DNA from: JACNJF01 sp050288105
GTDB taxonomy: Bacteria; Pseudomonadota; Gammaproteobacteria; GCA-001735895
NCBI GenBank assembly: GCA_050288105.1
Contig: JBNKDE010000014.1
Location: 1 to 64,000, forward strand
Length of the DNA stretch: 64,000 nucleotides
Direction of reading: 5' to 3'
Below, piece by piece: positions 17,246-24,947 of this stretch. The translations under genes were made by a program, and so were the position numbers. Each line of letters opens with the position of its first letter. Within the stretch, counting starts at the first letter, position 1. The notes beneath the pieces were generated by a model, which saw only the letters and a program-made list of their open reading frames with translations, was not told the DNA's origin and did not search any database.

Positions 17246-18355
17246 TCAGGGCCCGAGATCTTCGGGGTCAGGAGGTGCAGATTTAGTCTTTTTTGAGGTA
17301 TCTTCCATTGTTTCCTCTGCAGGGGAACTCTCGTCAGAAGCACCGGATTCATCCTGCTCCGCGTCTGCAGCCGTAGAGCTCTCACCAGTGCTATCATCGA
17401 ACTCATCTTCAGCATCCAGGCGATCCAGTTCGGCATCCATTTCTTCCTCGGTCAGAGGCTGATACTCCTGGTCACTGCTATCCAGGCCTGCTTCAGCGGG
17501 ATCATCAATCACTTCGTAATCATCACCATAAGCTGAGCTTGCCGCATAGGCCTTTTCCTGCTCGGCTTCCTCGGCAGCCATTTCTGCTTCTTCCTGTTCC
17601 TGCTGCTTTAGACGCTCTGCAAACAGGTGGGCAGAAGCAATCACCCCGGCTTCGAACAATAGCCACATAGGGAAAGCCAGCAATACCTGCGAAATCACGT
17701 CAGGAGGCGTTAACAACATACCAATAACGAACGCCGCCACAATCACATAAGGACGTTTTTCTGCCAGCTTCTGCGGTGTGGTCATACCCATAGCGACCAG
17801 CAGTATTGTTGCAATCGGCACCTCAAAGGCAATACCAAAACCCAGAAACAGCGATAACACAAAATCAAGGTAGCGACCAATATCGGTAGAGATACTGACA
17901 ATCTCCGGCCCAACCGAGGTAAAGAACCCGAATACCAGCGGGAAAACCACGTAATAAGCGAACAGCATGCCGCAGTAAAACAGCACGATACTTGAAGCCA
18001 GTAACGGACCGGCCAGCCTTTTTTCGTGCTTGTACAGGCCCGGTGCGATAAAGCCCCAGATTTGATACAGGATAAATGGCATCGCAAGAAAAACCGATAA
18101 CATGAGCACCAGTTTGAATGGCGTCAGAAACGGTGATGCCACATCAATGGCGATCATCTTGGAGCCTTCAGGCATGTGCTGAGTTAGCGGCTCAGCCAGA
18201 TAGGTGTAGATATCATTTGCCCAGTAAAACAGGCACAGGAATATGAACAATACCGATAACACAACACGCAGCAGCCGGTCACGTAACTCGACCAGATGAG
18301 ACATAAAGCTCATCGAACTGGATTCTTCGACGTTATCTGGATTTGTTTCTGACAT
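17246..18355 (-). CDS. tatC: Sec-independent translocase subunit TatC with long acidic tail
   Basis: This 369-residue multispanning receptor recognises twin-arginine signal peptides. The N-terminal SFMSHLVELRDRLLRV (about 15-30) and six hydrophobic helices up to about residue 245 are typical, including FYCGMLFAYYVVFPLVFGFF and KRPYVIVAAFVIGMLLTPPDVISQ. TatC normally ends near residue 250-260. Here about 110 extra residues follow, very rich in Glu, Asp and Ser and predicted to be disordered in the cytoplasm. tatA, tatB and tatC are adjacent, with tatB and tatC sharing one base. Confidence 0.94.
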   Translation of the reverse strand: MSETNPDNVEESSSMSFMSHLVELRDRLLRVVLSVLFIFLCLFYWANDIYTYLAEPLTQHMPEGSKMIAIDVASPFLTPFKLVLMLSVFLAMPFILYQIWGFIAPGLYKHEKRLAGPLLASSIVLFYCGMLFAYYVVFPLVFGFFTSVGPEIVSISTDIGRYLDFVLSLFLGFGIAFEVPIATILLVAMGMTTPQKLAEKRPYVIVAAFVIGMLLTPPDVISQVLLAFPMWLLFEAGVIASAHLFAERLKQQEQEEAEMAAEEAEQEKAYAASSAYGDDYEVIDDPAEAGLDSSDQEYQPLTEEEMDAELDRLDAEDEFDDSTGESSTAADAEQDESGASDESSPAEETMEDTSKKTKSAPPDPEDLGP

Positions 18356-18717
18356 TACGACTGGTTTATTTTATCTGCGGGCGCAGCTTCGGTTGAGTCC
18401 GTTTTCACCTCAGATTTGACATCGTCAACGACCTGCTCTACTTCCTTTTTGATCGCAGCCACGTCCGCATCATGACGTGTTTCATTGACAACTTCTTTCA
18501 GTGATTGCAGTTCATCCTGCTGTTGTTTGAGCATGCGCTGCAATTCGTCAGTGCGAAATTCACGTTCCACATCGGATCGAACATTCGATACAAAGCGACG
18601 CATACGAGCAACATAGGTTCCCGCTTTGCGCGCGACCGAAGGCAGACGCTCTGGCCCAATCACTAACAGTGCCACGATGCCGACGATCAGCATCTCGGCA
18701 AAACTGAAATCAAACAT
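18355..18717 (-). CDS. tatB: Sec-independent translocase subunit TatB
   Basis: This 120-residue protein has one N-terminal membrane helix (MFDFSFAEMLIVGIVALLVIGPERLPSVARKAG), which contains the conserved GPERLP turn, followed by an amphipathic helix and a charged tail. It binds TatC to form the signal-peptide receptor. It lies 6 bases after tatA. Confidence 0.95.
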   Translation of the reverse strand: MFDFSFAEMLIVGIVALLVIGPERLPSVARKAGTYVARMRRFVSNVRSDVEREFRTDELQRMLKQQQDELQSLKEVVNETRHDADVAAIKKEVEQVVDDVKSEVKTDSTEAAPADKINQS

Positions 18718-18723
18718 ACAGGC

Positions 18724-18936
18724 TTAAACTTTATCTTTATCTTCGGTAGCTTTACCTTCGATCACGTTACCTTCATCCGCTGGCGATTTTTCTTCTTCTT
18801 TTACCGCCTTTTTAAAGCTGCGAATGGCGCCCCCCAGATCGTTACCGACATTACGTAATTTTTTTGTTCCAAACAGTAAAACCACGATTGCAAGAATTAA
18901 CAATAAAGACCAAATACTTATTCCACCAAATCCCAT
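18724..18936 (-). CDS. tatA: Sec-independent translocase subunit TatA
   Basis: This 70-residue pore-forming subunit has the typical short membrane helix and the motif LLFGTKKLRNVGNDLGGAIRSFKKAV (about 20-45). It starts 3 bases after the hisE stop, so the tat genes are probably transcribed from the his operon, an arrangement common in gammaproteobacteria. Confidence 0.95.
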   Translation of the reverse strand: MGFGGISIWSLLLILAIVVLLFGTKKLRNVGNDLGGAIRSFKKAVKEEEKSPADEGNVIEGKATEDKDKV

Positions 18937-18939
18937 ATA

Positions 18940-19269
18940 TCACCTCGTTGAATGTTTTCTGGACGCTTTTTCTTCCAGTCCGGAGAGACCAAAACGTCGC
19001 TCTAGTTCTTGTAATACCTGATCCGCTGATAAGCCACTATGCGCCAGCAGAACAAGGCAATGAAACCATAAATCGGCCATCTCATAGATGATCTGTTCAT
19101 CATTACCGCCTTTTGCAGCGATGATGGTTTCAGCAGATTCTTCGCCGATCTTTTTTAAAATGTTATCCAGGCCCTTGGCATACAGACTGGCCACATAGGA
19201 TGAACCAGGCTCAGCCTGCTTACGCTCTTCAAGCACCTGCATCAATTGTGCGAGTATATCATCACTCAT
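18940..19269 (-). CDS. hisE: Phosphoribosyl-ATP pyrophosphatase HisE
   Basis: This 109-residue enzyme performs the second step of histidine synthesis, hydrolysing PR-ATP to PR-AMP. Its all-alpha MazG-like fold shows GEESAETIIAAKGGN (about 37-51) and YEMADLWFHCLVLLA (about 56-70), which contain the metal-binding Glu and Asp residues. It is separate from hisI (not a fusion) and overlaps it by ATGA. Confidence 0.95.
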   Translation of the reverse strand: MSDDILAQLMQVLEERKQAEPGSSYVASLYAKGLDNILKKIGEESAETIIAAKGGNDEQIIYEMADLWFHCLVLLAHSGLSADQVLQELERRFGLSGLEEKASRKHSTR

Positions 19270-19649
19270 TTATAAATCTCTGCTGGATCTTTAATAACCG
19301 CTTCATCGGTAACCCAGCTTCCGTTTTCAAGTACACGAAAGAAACAACGCTTTCTACCCGTATGGCAGGCGATACCGCCAATTTGTTCAACCTGCAATAA
19401 AACTACATCAGCATCGCAATCAATGCGTATTTCTTTCAGTTTCTGCACATGCCCTGATTCTTCACCTTTAAACCAGAGCTTCTGGCGTGAGCGCGACCAG
19501 TAAACGGCCTGTTGTTTTTCGATTGTTAACGCCAGCGAATCCCGGTTCATCCACGCCATCATCAGAATCTCTCCTGACTGCGCATCCTGAGCTATTGCAG
19601 GCACCAGTCCATCGTTATCCCATTTAATCTGATCCAGCGCATCGGTCAT
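19266..19649 (-). CDS. hisI: Phosphoribosyl-AMP cyclohydrolase HisI
   Basis: This 127-residue enzyme opens the adenine ring of PR-AMP (third step of histidine synthesis). Motifs visible are GLVPAIAQDAQSGEILMMAWMN, VYWSRSRQKLWFKGEESGH, and the metal-binding DCDADVVLLQVEQIGGIACHTGRKRCFF. It overlaps hisF by one base and hisE by four. Confidence 0.95.
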   Translation of the reverse strand: MTDALDQIKWDNDGLVPAIAQDAQSGEILMMAWMNRDSLALTIEKQQAVYWSRSRQKLWFKGEESGHVQKLKEIRIDCDADVVLLQVEQIGGIACHTGRKRCFFRVLENGSWVTDEAVIKDPAEIYK

Positions 19650-20422
19650 TAATCTCTGACCTCGATACCACAGTCCTTCATGTATTGCTTGACTTCGCTG
19701 ATACGGTATTCTCCGAAATGAAAGATACTGGCTGCCAGTACCGCATCGGCTTTACCTTCCAGCACACCATCAGCCATGTGCTGTAATGTGCCGACACCAC
19801 CGGATGCAATGACAGGAATTTTCACTGTTTCAGAAACCTGGCGATTGAGTTCATTATCAAATCCCTGCTTGGTTCCATCGCGATCCATACTGGTCAACAG
19901 GATTTCTCCCGCACCATACTCATCCATACGCGCGACCCACTCCAGCGCATCAATACCTGTCGGCTTGCGCCCACCATGGGTAAATATCTCCCATCGATTA
20001 TCTTCACCGGGCTGGCTAACCTTTTTCGCATCCACCGCAACCACAATACACTGTGAACCGAAGCGATCAGCTGCCTGCTTAACAAAATCCGGGTTAAAAA
20101 CTGCGGCAGTGTTGATACCAACCTTATCCGCGCCGGCATTGAGCATGCGACGCACATCATTGATTTCACGTATTCCACCACCCACTGTCAGGGGAATGAA
20201 CACTTCACTGGCGACATCTTCCACCACATGTACGATGGTTTCACGATTATCAGAGCTGGCAGTAATATCGAGGAAGGTAATTTCATCGGCACCTTCCAGA
20301 TTATAGCGACGTGCATTTTCTACCGGATCCCCTGCGTCTCGTATTTCGACGAATTTAACGCCCTTGACCACGCGACCATTGTCAACATCAAGGCAGGGAA
20401 TAATACGTTTTGCCAGTGACAT
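19649..20422 (-). CDS. hisF: Imidazole glycerol phosphate synthase cyclase subunit HisF
   Basis: This 257-residue TIM-barrel enzyme turns PRFAR and HisH-delivered ammonia into IGP and AICAR. The catalytic aspartates are in IIPCLDVDNGRVVKG (D11) and LLTSMDRDGTKQGFD (about D130). VGGGIREINDVRRMLNAGADKV and ASGGVGTLQHM are phosphate-binding loops. It lies just after hisA. Confidence 0.97.
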   Translation of the reverse strand: MSLAKRIIPCLDVDNGRVVKGVKFVEIRDAGDPVENARRYNLEGADEITFLDITASSDNRETIVHVVEDVASEVFIPLTVGGGIREINDVRRMLNAGADKVGINTAAVFNPDFVKQAADRFGSQCIVVAVDAKKVSQPGEDNRWEIFTHGGRKPTGIDALEWVARMDEYGAGEILLTSMDRDGTKQGFDNELNRQVSETVKIPVIASGGVGTLQHMADGVLEGKADAVLAASIFHFGEYRISEVKQYMKDCGIEVRD

Positions 20423-20424
20423 GC

Positions 20425-21156
20425 TTAATGTCCGTCGATATAACTTTGTGCTTCGCTTAGATTAATGGTGCGTTCGTACAACGCTCGCCCAATAATCACG
20501 CCTTCAATGCCCGAGCTTTTAACTTCATTCAGACGCTTGATATCGTCCAGGTCAGTGACCCCTCCAGAGGCAATCACCGGAATTGAAATTGCTTCAGCCA
20601 ACTGGCGAGTCGCGTCAACGTTTACGCCCTGCATCATGCCGTCACGACTGATGTCGGTATATACAATACTGGCTACACCCTGGTCCTCAAACCGGATTGC
20701 AAGATCCAGCGCTGAGTGGCCGGATGATTCAGCCCAGCCCTGCACGGCCACCATACCATTCTTGGCGTCTATGCCAACGATCACATGGCCAGGAAACTCT
20801 GCACATAACTCGGTGACAAACTCAGGATTTTTAACCGCCTGGGTGCCAATGATGACGTATTCCACGCCTGCAGCCAGATAGGCTTCAACGGTTTCCACGG
20901 TTCGGATCCCCCCTCCAATCTGGATCGGAAGCTCCGGAAAAGCAGAAGATATACTTTCGATAACATCCGCATTCACCGGCTTACCTTCAAACGCACCATC
21001 CAGATCAACCAGATGCAGCCGTTTGGCACCTTGCATAACCCACTTTTCCGCCATCGCGACTGGATCATCAGAGAAAACCGTACTGTCTTCCATATTGCCC
21101 TGGCGCAAGCGTACGCATTGCCCCTGTTTTAAATCAATCGCTGGTATCAAGATCAT
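20425..21156 (-). CDS. hisA: ProFAR isomerase HisA
   Basis: This 243-residue TIM-barrel isomerase acts on ProFAR. The motifs are ILIPAIDLKQGQCVRLRQG (catalytic D8), QIGGGIRTVETVEAYLAAGVEYVIIG and YTDISRDGMMQGVN (catalytic D about 129). The start at 21156 makes a classical ATGA overlap with the hisH stop; a longer frame would add five residues inside hisH. Confidence 0.96.
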   Translation of the reverse strand: MILIPAIDLKQGQCVRLRQGNMEDSTVFSDDPVAMAEKWVMQGAKRLHLVDLDGAFEGKPVNADVIESISSAFPELPIQIGGGIRTVETVEAYLAAGVEYVIIGTQAVKNPEFVTELCAEFPGHVIVGIDAKNGMVAVQGWAESSGHSALDLAIRFEDQGVASIVYTDISRDGMMQGVNVDATRQLAEAISIPVIASGGVTDLDDIKRLNEVKSSGIEGVIIGRALYERTINLSEAQSYIDGH

Positions 21157-21797
21157 GCCTGACCATCCCATTCAACAAAATTGGTTAATAACTGTAGACC
21201 TGCATCAGCACTTTTTTCCGGATGGCACTGCAGGGCAAAAACATTGTCTTTCGCCACAGCACAGGTAAATGTTCTGCCGTAACGACAGTTTCCCACTTCC
21301 AGGTCGGGAGATTCGGTCTCTAGATAGTAACTGTGCACAAAATAAAAGCGACTATGGTCGTCAATCTTATGCCACAGCGGGTGCTCACGGGTCTGATTAA
21401 CCTCATTCCAGCCCATATGCGGCACTTTCAGGCGCTCACCATTTTCGGTTAAATGGTCACCAAAATAACGCACTTCACCGGGGTAAAAACCCATCAACTG
21501 GGTTCCCTGATTTTCCTCACTGGCATGCACCAGAACCTGCATCCCCATGCAGATCCCCAAAAAAGGTTTGTCACGCGCTGCCTGTAAAATCGTTTCGCGC
21601 AAAGAATATTCATCAATGGCATGCATACAGTCACGCGCAGCACCCTGACCCGGGAAAACGACTTTATCCGCGTTAGCCAGCTCGGTTTCAGAAGAGGTTA
21701 GAATGACCTTATCATTTTTTCCTGCAACATGTTCCAGTGCCTTGGTGACTGAGCGAAGATTGCCCATCCCATAATCAATAACTGCGATAACCTGCAT
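21153..21797 (-). CDS. hisH: Imidazole glycerol phosphate synthase glutaminase subunit HisH
   Basis: This 214-residue class I glutamine amidotransferase supplies ammonia to HisF. The nucleophile is in PFLGICMGMQVLV (C about 83), with the oxyanion-loop VFPGQGAA and the His/Glu pair in ALQCHPEKS. It lies between hisB and hisA. Confidence 0.96.
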   Translation of the reverse strand: MQVIAVIDYGMGNLRSVTKALEHVAGKNDKVILTSSETELANADKVVFPGQGAARDCMHAIDEYSLRETILQAARDKPFLGICMGMQVLVHASEENQGTQLMGFYPGEVRYFGDHLTENGERLKVPHMGWNEVNQTREHPLWHKIDDHSRFYFVHSYYLETESPDLEVGNCRYGRTFTCAVAKDNVFALQCHPEKSADAGLQLLTNFVEWDGQA

Positions 21798-21801
21798 GGG
21801 C

Positions 21802-22395
21802 TTATAAACTACCCTTGGTGGAAGGAATCATTCCCGCCATGCGCTCATCCACGCTCATTGCAATACGGATTGCACGACCAAACGCCTTAAAAATCGTTTC
21901 AGCAATATGGTGGGCGTTTTTCCCCTGCAGATTATCAATATGCAGGGTGGCGAGTGCATGATTGACAAAGCCCTGAAAAAACTCATGGATCAGGTCTACA
22001 TCAAATGCACCAATAGTGCCGCGTGGATAGTCGACTCGATATTCAATGCCGGGACGACCCGAAAAATCTATCACCACACGAGACAGCGCTTCGTCTAGCG
22101 GCACATAGGCGTGCCCGTATCTTTGCAGCCCTTTTTTATCACCTAAAGCGCTGGCAAATGCCTGACCCAGTGTAATACCGATATCTTCGACGGTGTGATG
22201 ATCATCAATGTGAGTGTCACCCTTCGCGCTGATTTCTATATCCACCAGACCATGACGTGCGATCTGATCCAGCATATGCTCCAGAAAAGGAATACCGGTA
22301 TCCAGTTTCGATTGGCCACTGCCATCCAGATTCACACTAACGGTGATCTGGGTTTCCAGTGTATTTCGGGTAATGGTTGCTGTGCGTTGCGGCAT
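21802..22395 (-). CDS. hisB: Imidazoleglycerol-phosphate dehydratase HisB
   Basis: This is a monofunctional 197-residue IGP dehydratase (no phosphatase domain). The metal-binding histidine motifs HIDDHHTVEDIGITLG (about 66-81) and KNAHHIAETIFKAFGRA (about 163-179), GFVNHALATLHIDN, and the C-terminal PSTKGSL are present. I use the ATG at 22395, giving the usual family length; ATG 22407 is also possible, and neither has a good ribosome site. It heads hisBHAFIE-tatABC. Confidence 0.95.
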   Translation of the reverse strand: MPQRTATITRNTLETQITVSVNLDGSGQSKLDTGIPFLEHMLDQIARHGLVDIEISAKGDTHIDDHHTVEDIGITLGQAFASALGDKKGLQRYGHAYVPLDEALSRVVIDFSGRPGIEYRVDYPRGTIGAFDVDLIHEFFQGFVNHALATLHIDNLQGKNAHHIAETIFKAFGRAIRIAMSVDERMAGMIPSTKGSL

Positions 22396-22468
22396 AGATA
22401 AGTACATCAATCAAATTGGTTGCAGATAATAATCTGAGCGCTGCCAAAAATACAGCCTTTAACGGTAT

Positions 22469-23230
22469 TTATAATTGGCCCAGCCATTCTACAACCTGAT
22501 CCAGCAGCGGTTCGCCCATATCAGTAAAATAATGATTTGCCTGAGGAATCTTGACCTGCTTCGATTTGGGGTTAGCGTCGCCCAGTACTTGCTGAGCTCT
22601 AATCGCCGCCAGTCTATGCACGGCCGGGTAATCATCAGCGCCAAATATATCCAGCAGCGGCTTGCTCATGCGCTCAAATGGAAAGGGCTCCCGCATCGGC
22701 TGTTTGTAATCGGTTGCCCCCATACCAATTCCGATAAAGGCATCATAATCCTGCTCGCCATTTTTACGGACATATTGCATCGCCATATGCGCACCGCAGC
22801 TATGTGCCAGCAGAATGACTTTGTCATTGCCCTGCTGCTTCAGAAAATCGATAGCAGCCTCAATGCGCGGCACTGCTTCATCAAAAACAGGTACATAATC
22901 GTAATACTTTGCGGTTTTATCCAGCACCGGCAACTGTATTGAGAGCGTATTCCAGCCCTGTTCAGCCAGACCTACCCGCAACGGGTTTACCACATCCGCC
23001 CAGTCAGGATGAAACCCTCGCCCATGCAGTATAAGCACAGCGCCTCTGGCATCTTCGGCCTGGGTATAGATAGAAAGAAACTCATGACCATCAGCGGTCA
23101 GCATTTCTACATCACCATCCAGTATGGCGTCCACAATCTGGTTATACATGCGCTTCTCACGCACCAGGTCAGAAGCCATTGACACCGACAGGTTACTTAG
23201 CATTAACAGTATTATTGTTATTTTTTTCAA
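22469..23230 (-). CDS. Exported alpha/beta hydrolase (DUF3530-like)
   Basis: This 253-residue protein has a Sec signal peptide (MKKITIILLMLSNLSVSMAS) and an alpha/beta-hydrolase fold. LILHGRGFHPDW (about 66-77) is the oxyanion loop, LLAHSCGAHMAM (about 140-151) carries the probable nucleophile serine, DIFGADDYPAV the acid and IPQANHYF the histidine. It resembles the DUF3530 family of periplasmic hydrolases. The substrate is unknown. It lies between dtd and hisB on the same strand. Confidence 0.75.
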   Translation of the reverse strand: MKKITIILLMLSNLSVSMASDLVREKRMYNQIVDAILDGDVEMLTADGHEFLSIYTQAEDARGAVLILHGRGFHPDWADVVNPLRVGLAEQGWNTLSIQLPVLDKTAKYYDYVPVFDEAVPRIEAAIDFLKQQGNDKVILLAHSCGAHMAMQYVRKNGEQDYDAFIGIGMGATDYKQPMREPFPFERMSKPLLDIFGADDYPAVHRLAAIRAQQVLGDANPKSKQVKIPQANHYFTDMGEPLLDQVVEWLGQL

Positions 23231-23259
23231 CTCACCGATCTCCCTAAATCGCTTGCTAT

Positions 23260-23697
23260 TTATTGTTTTAATATAAACGTCACTGGACCGTCATTCTGCA
23301 GGAAAACCTGCATATCTGCACCAAATTCACCATACGCAACGGGTATCTCCAGTGTTTGAGACAACTGCATAAATTCAGCAAACAGGCGACTGCCCATGCC
23401 AGGATCAGCGGCTGAAGTAAAACTGGGCCTGCGCCCCTTTTCGGTATCCGCAGCCAGCGTAAACTGGGGAACCAGAAGTAAGCCACCCCGAATATCAGAC
23501 AGACTCAGGTTCATTTTATCCTGCGCATCAGCAAACACGCGATAATTGACAATACGCTCCAGCATCCTTTTAAGCTTTTGACTATCATCTGCCGGCTCGA
23601 ATCCGACAAATGCCAGTAAGCCCTGCTGTATGCTTCCAATTACATTTTGATTAACTTCGACCCTTGCAGACCTGACTCGCTGTATCAGGACAATCAT
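23260..23697 (-). CDS. dtd: D-aminoacyl-tRNA deacylase
   Basis: This 145-residue enzyme removes D-amino acids (and glycine from tRNA-Ala) from mischarged tRNA. MIVLIQRVRSARVEV opens the protein, SFTSAADPGMGSRLFAEF stands in place of the usual SF.GAA.P element (so Gly is replaced by Thr), and NDGPVTFILKQ near the C-terminus is the NxGPVT motif. It overlaps the pip stop by four bases. Confidence 0.94.
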   Translation of the reverse strand: MIVLIQRVRSARVEVNQNVIGSIQQGLLAFVGFEPADDSQKLKRMLERIVNYRVFADAQDKMNLSLSDIRGGLLLVPQFTLAADTEKGRRPSFTSAADPGMGSRLFAEFMQLSQTLEIPVAYGEFGADMQVFLQNDGPVTFILKQ

Positions 23698-24638
23698 GAA
23701 ACAATCCCGATCATGGCATTAGTACTTTCAACCAGCGCCTGCGCGATACCCGGTTCAGATGCAGCATGGCCAGCATCCGGTATGATTTTTAGCTGGCTTT
23801 CCGGCCATTGTGCATTTAATGCGTAAGCCTGATCGATCGGGCAGATCGCATCATAGCGGCCATGCACGATGAATCCAGGGATATGGCTAATGCGATCCAT
23901 ATTGTCGAGCAACTGGTTCTCCTGCAAAAAACCCCGGTTGATGAAGTAATGGCACTCTATGCGCGCAATACTCAACGCCATATGCGGATCAGCAAAATAA
24001 TCCAGCACCTGACCATTTGGACGCAGCGTTGCAGTGCTACCCTCCCATATCGACCAGGCTTTGGCCGAAGCCATACGCTCCAGCTCATTATCACTGGTCA
24101 AACGACGGTGATAAGCAGCAATCATATCTTGCCTCTCCTGCTCAGGAATCGGTTGTAAAAATGCATCCCAGGCGTCAGGAAATAACCTGGAAGTTCCATA
24201 TTCATAAAGCCAGCTGAGATCCTGTTGCCGACATAAAAATATACCGCGTAAAACCATGCCCAGCACCCTGTCCGGGTGAGATTGTGCATACGCCAGCGCC
24301 AGTGTAGAACCCCAGGATCCACCGAATAAAACCCATTTTTCAATCCCCAGTTTCTGGCGGATTTTTTCCATATCATCGATTAGGTGCTGGGTTGTATTCT
24401 GATGCAGGCTGGCATGCGGACGGGATTTCCCACATCCACGTTGATCAAACAGGATAATCCGGTATTTCTCAGGATCAAAAAAACGCCTGTGCACAGCCTC
24501 GCAGCATGCACCTGGACCACCATGCAGAAAAATGACAGGTATACCAGCGGCATTACCGCACAGCTCTATATAGAGCTCGTGCTGGCTGGAAACCTGCAAA
24601 TAAAAATGGCTATCAGGCTGGATCGCAGGGAAAAGCAT
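23694..24638 (-). CDS. pip: Proline iminopeptidase
   Basis: This 314-residue alpha/beta hydrolase of peptidase family S33 releases N-terminal proline. HGGPGACCEAVHRRFFDPEKYRIILFDQRGCGKSRPH (about 39-75) is the family signature. FGGSWGSTLALAYAQSHP (about 107-124) contains the nucleophile Ser, FIVHGRYDAICP the Asp and DAGHAASE the His. It is the first gene of a minus-strand run through dtd. A perfect 18-base palindrome lies 14 bases before its start. Confidence 0.92.
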   Translation of the reverse strand: MLFPAIQPDSHFYLQVSSQHELYIELCGNAAGIPVIFLHGGPGACCEAVHRRFFDPEKYRIILFDQRGCGKSRPHASLHQNTTQHLIDDMEKIRQKLGIEKWVLFGGSWGSTLALAYAQSHPDRVLGMVLRGIFLCRQQDLSWLYEYGTSRLFPDAWDAFLQPIPEQERQDMIAAYHRRLTSDNELERMASAKAWSIWEGSTATLRPNGQVLDYFADPHMALSIARIECHYFINRGFLQENQLLDNMDRISHIPGFIVHGRYDAICPIDQAYALNAQWPESQLKIIPDAGHAASEPGIAQALVESTNAMIGIVS

Positions 24639-24651
24639 TCTTTATATTCCT

Positions 24652-24669
24652 TGTAGGATTAATCCTACA
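24652..24669. promoter_or_regulatory. Perfect 18-bp palindrome, GacA-box-like
   Basis: The sequence TGTAGGATTAATCCTACA is a perfect inverted repeat. It keeps the TGTA.GA....TC.TACA framework of the GacA/UvrY upstream activating sequence (consensus TGTAAG-N6-CTTACA) that controls CsrB/RsmZ-type RNAs. It is centred about 64 bases before the predicted start of the RNA at 24724, a distance typical of these elements. Because it also lies 14 bases before the pip start codon, it could instead be an operator for pip-dtd. Confidence 0.6.
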
Positions 24670-24723
24670 TAATCTATCTATACCCACCGACAAAAACAGA
24701 GGTAATCGACACTATATCCAGGG

Positions 24724-24898
24724 GATATTGCATGCGATCATAGCGTCACGTTCTAGGGATAGAGCCCAAAAGGAGTTTCACCGCCGTAGCAGGATTGCTC
24801 GATAAGGATGGCACTATCTCAAGGATGTTAAATTAAGTCAATCACAGGCCAGGATGGCCATAAAGCCTCGATCAGGGATTTGATTGAGGCTTTTTTTT
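24724..24898 (+). ncRNA. Candidate CsrB/RsmZ-family CsrA-binding small RNA
   Basis: About 175 bases between pip and the ttcA-family gene encode no protein but contain eight GGA triplets (24723, 24757, 24772, 24792, 24806, 24823, 24852, 24876). Several sit in hairpin loops: AGCA-GGAT-TGCT (24788-24799), GATA-AGGATGGCAC-TATC (24801-24818), GGCC-AGGAT-GGCC (24847-24859), and the terminator loop GGGATT. GGA in loops is the CsrA/RsmA recognition mark. A weak -10 (CTATAT, 24712-24717), the GacA-box-like palindrome upstream and a strong terminator complete the unit. The start point is inferred. I assign the family from architecture, not from sequence comparison. Confidence 0.68.
24863..24898 (+). 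terminator. Rho-independent terminator of the candidate sRNA
   Basis: AAGCCTCGATCA (24863-24874) pairs with TGATTGAGGCTT (24881-24892) in a 12-bp stem with one G-T pair. The 6-base loop is GGGATT, and a run of eight T follows from 24891. It ends the candidate RNA about 50 bases before the next gene. Confidence 0.88.
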
Positions 24899-24947
24899 GC
24901 CTGCAATAACCCCTATTATCCCGGGCATCCCGAAAAGTGAAAATAAC

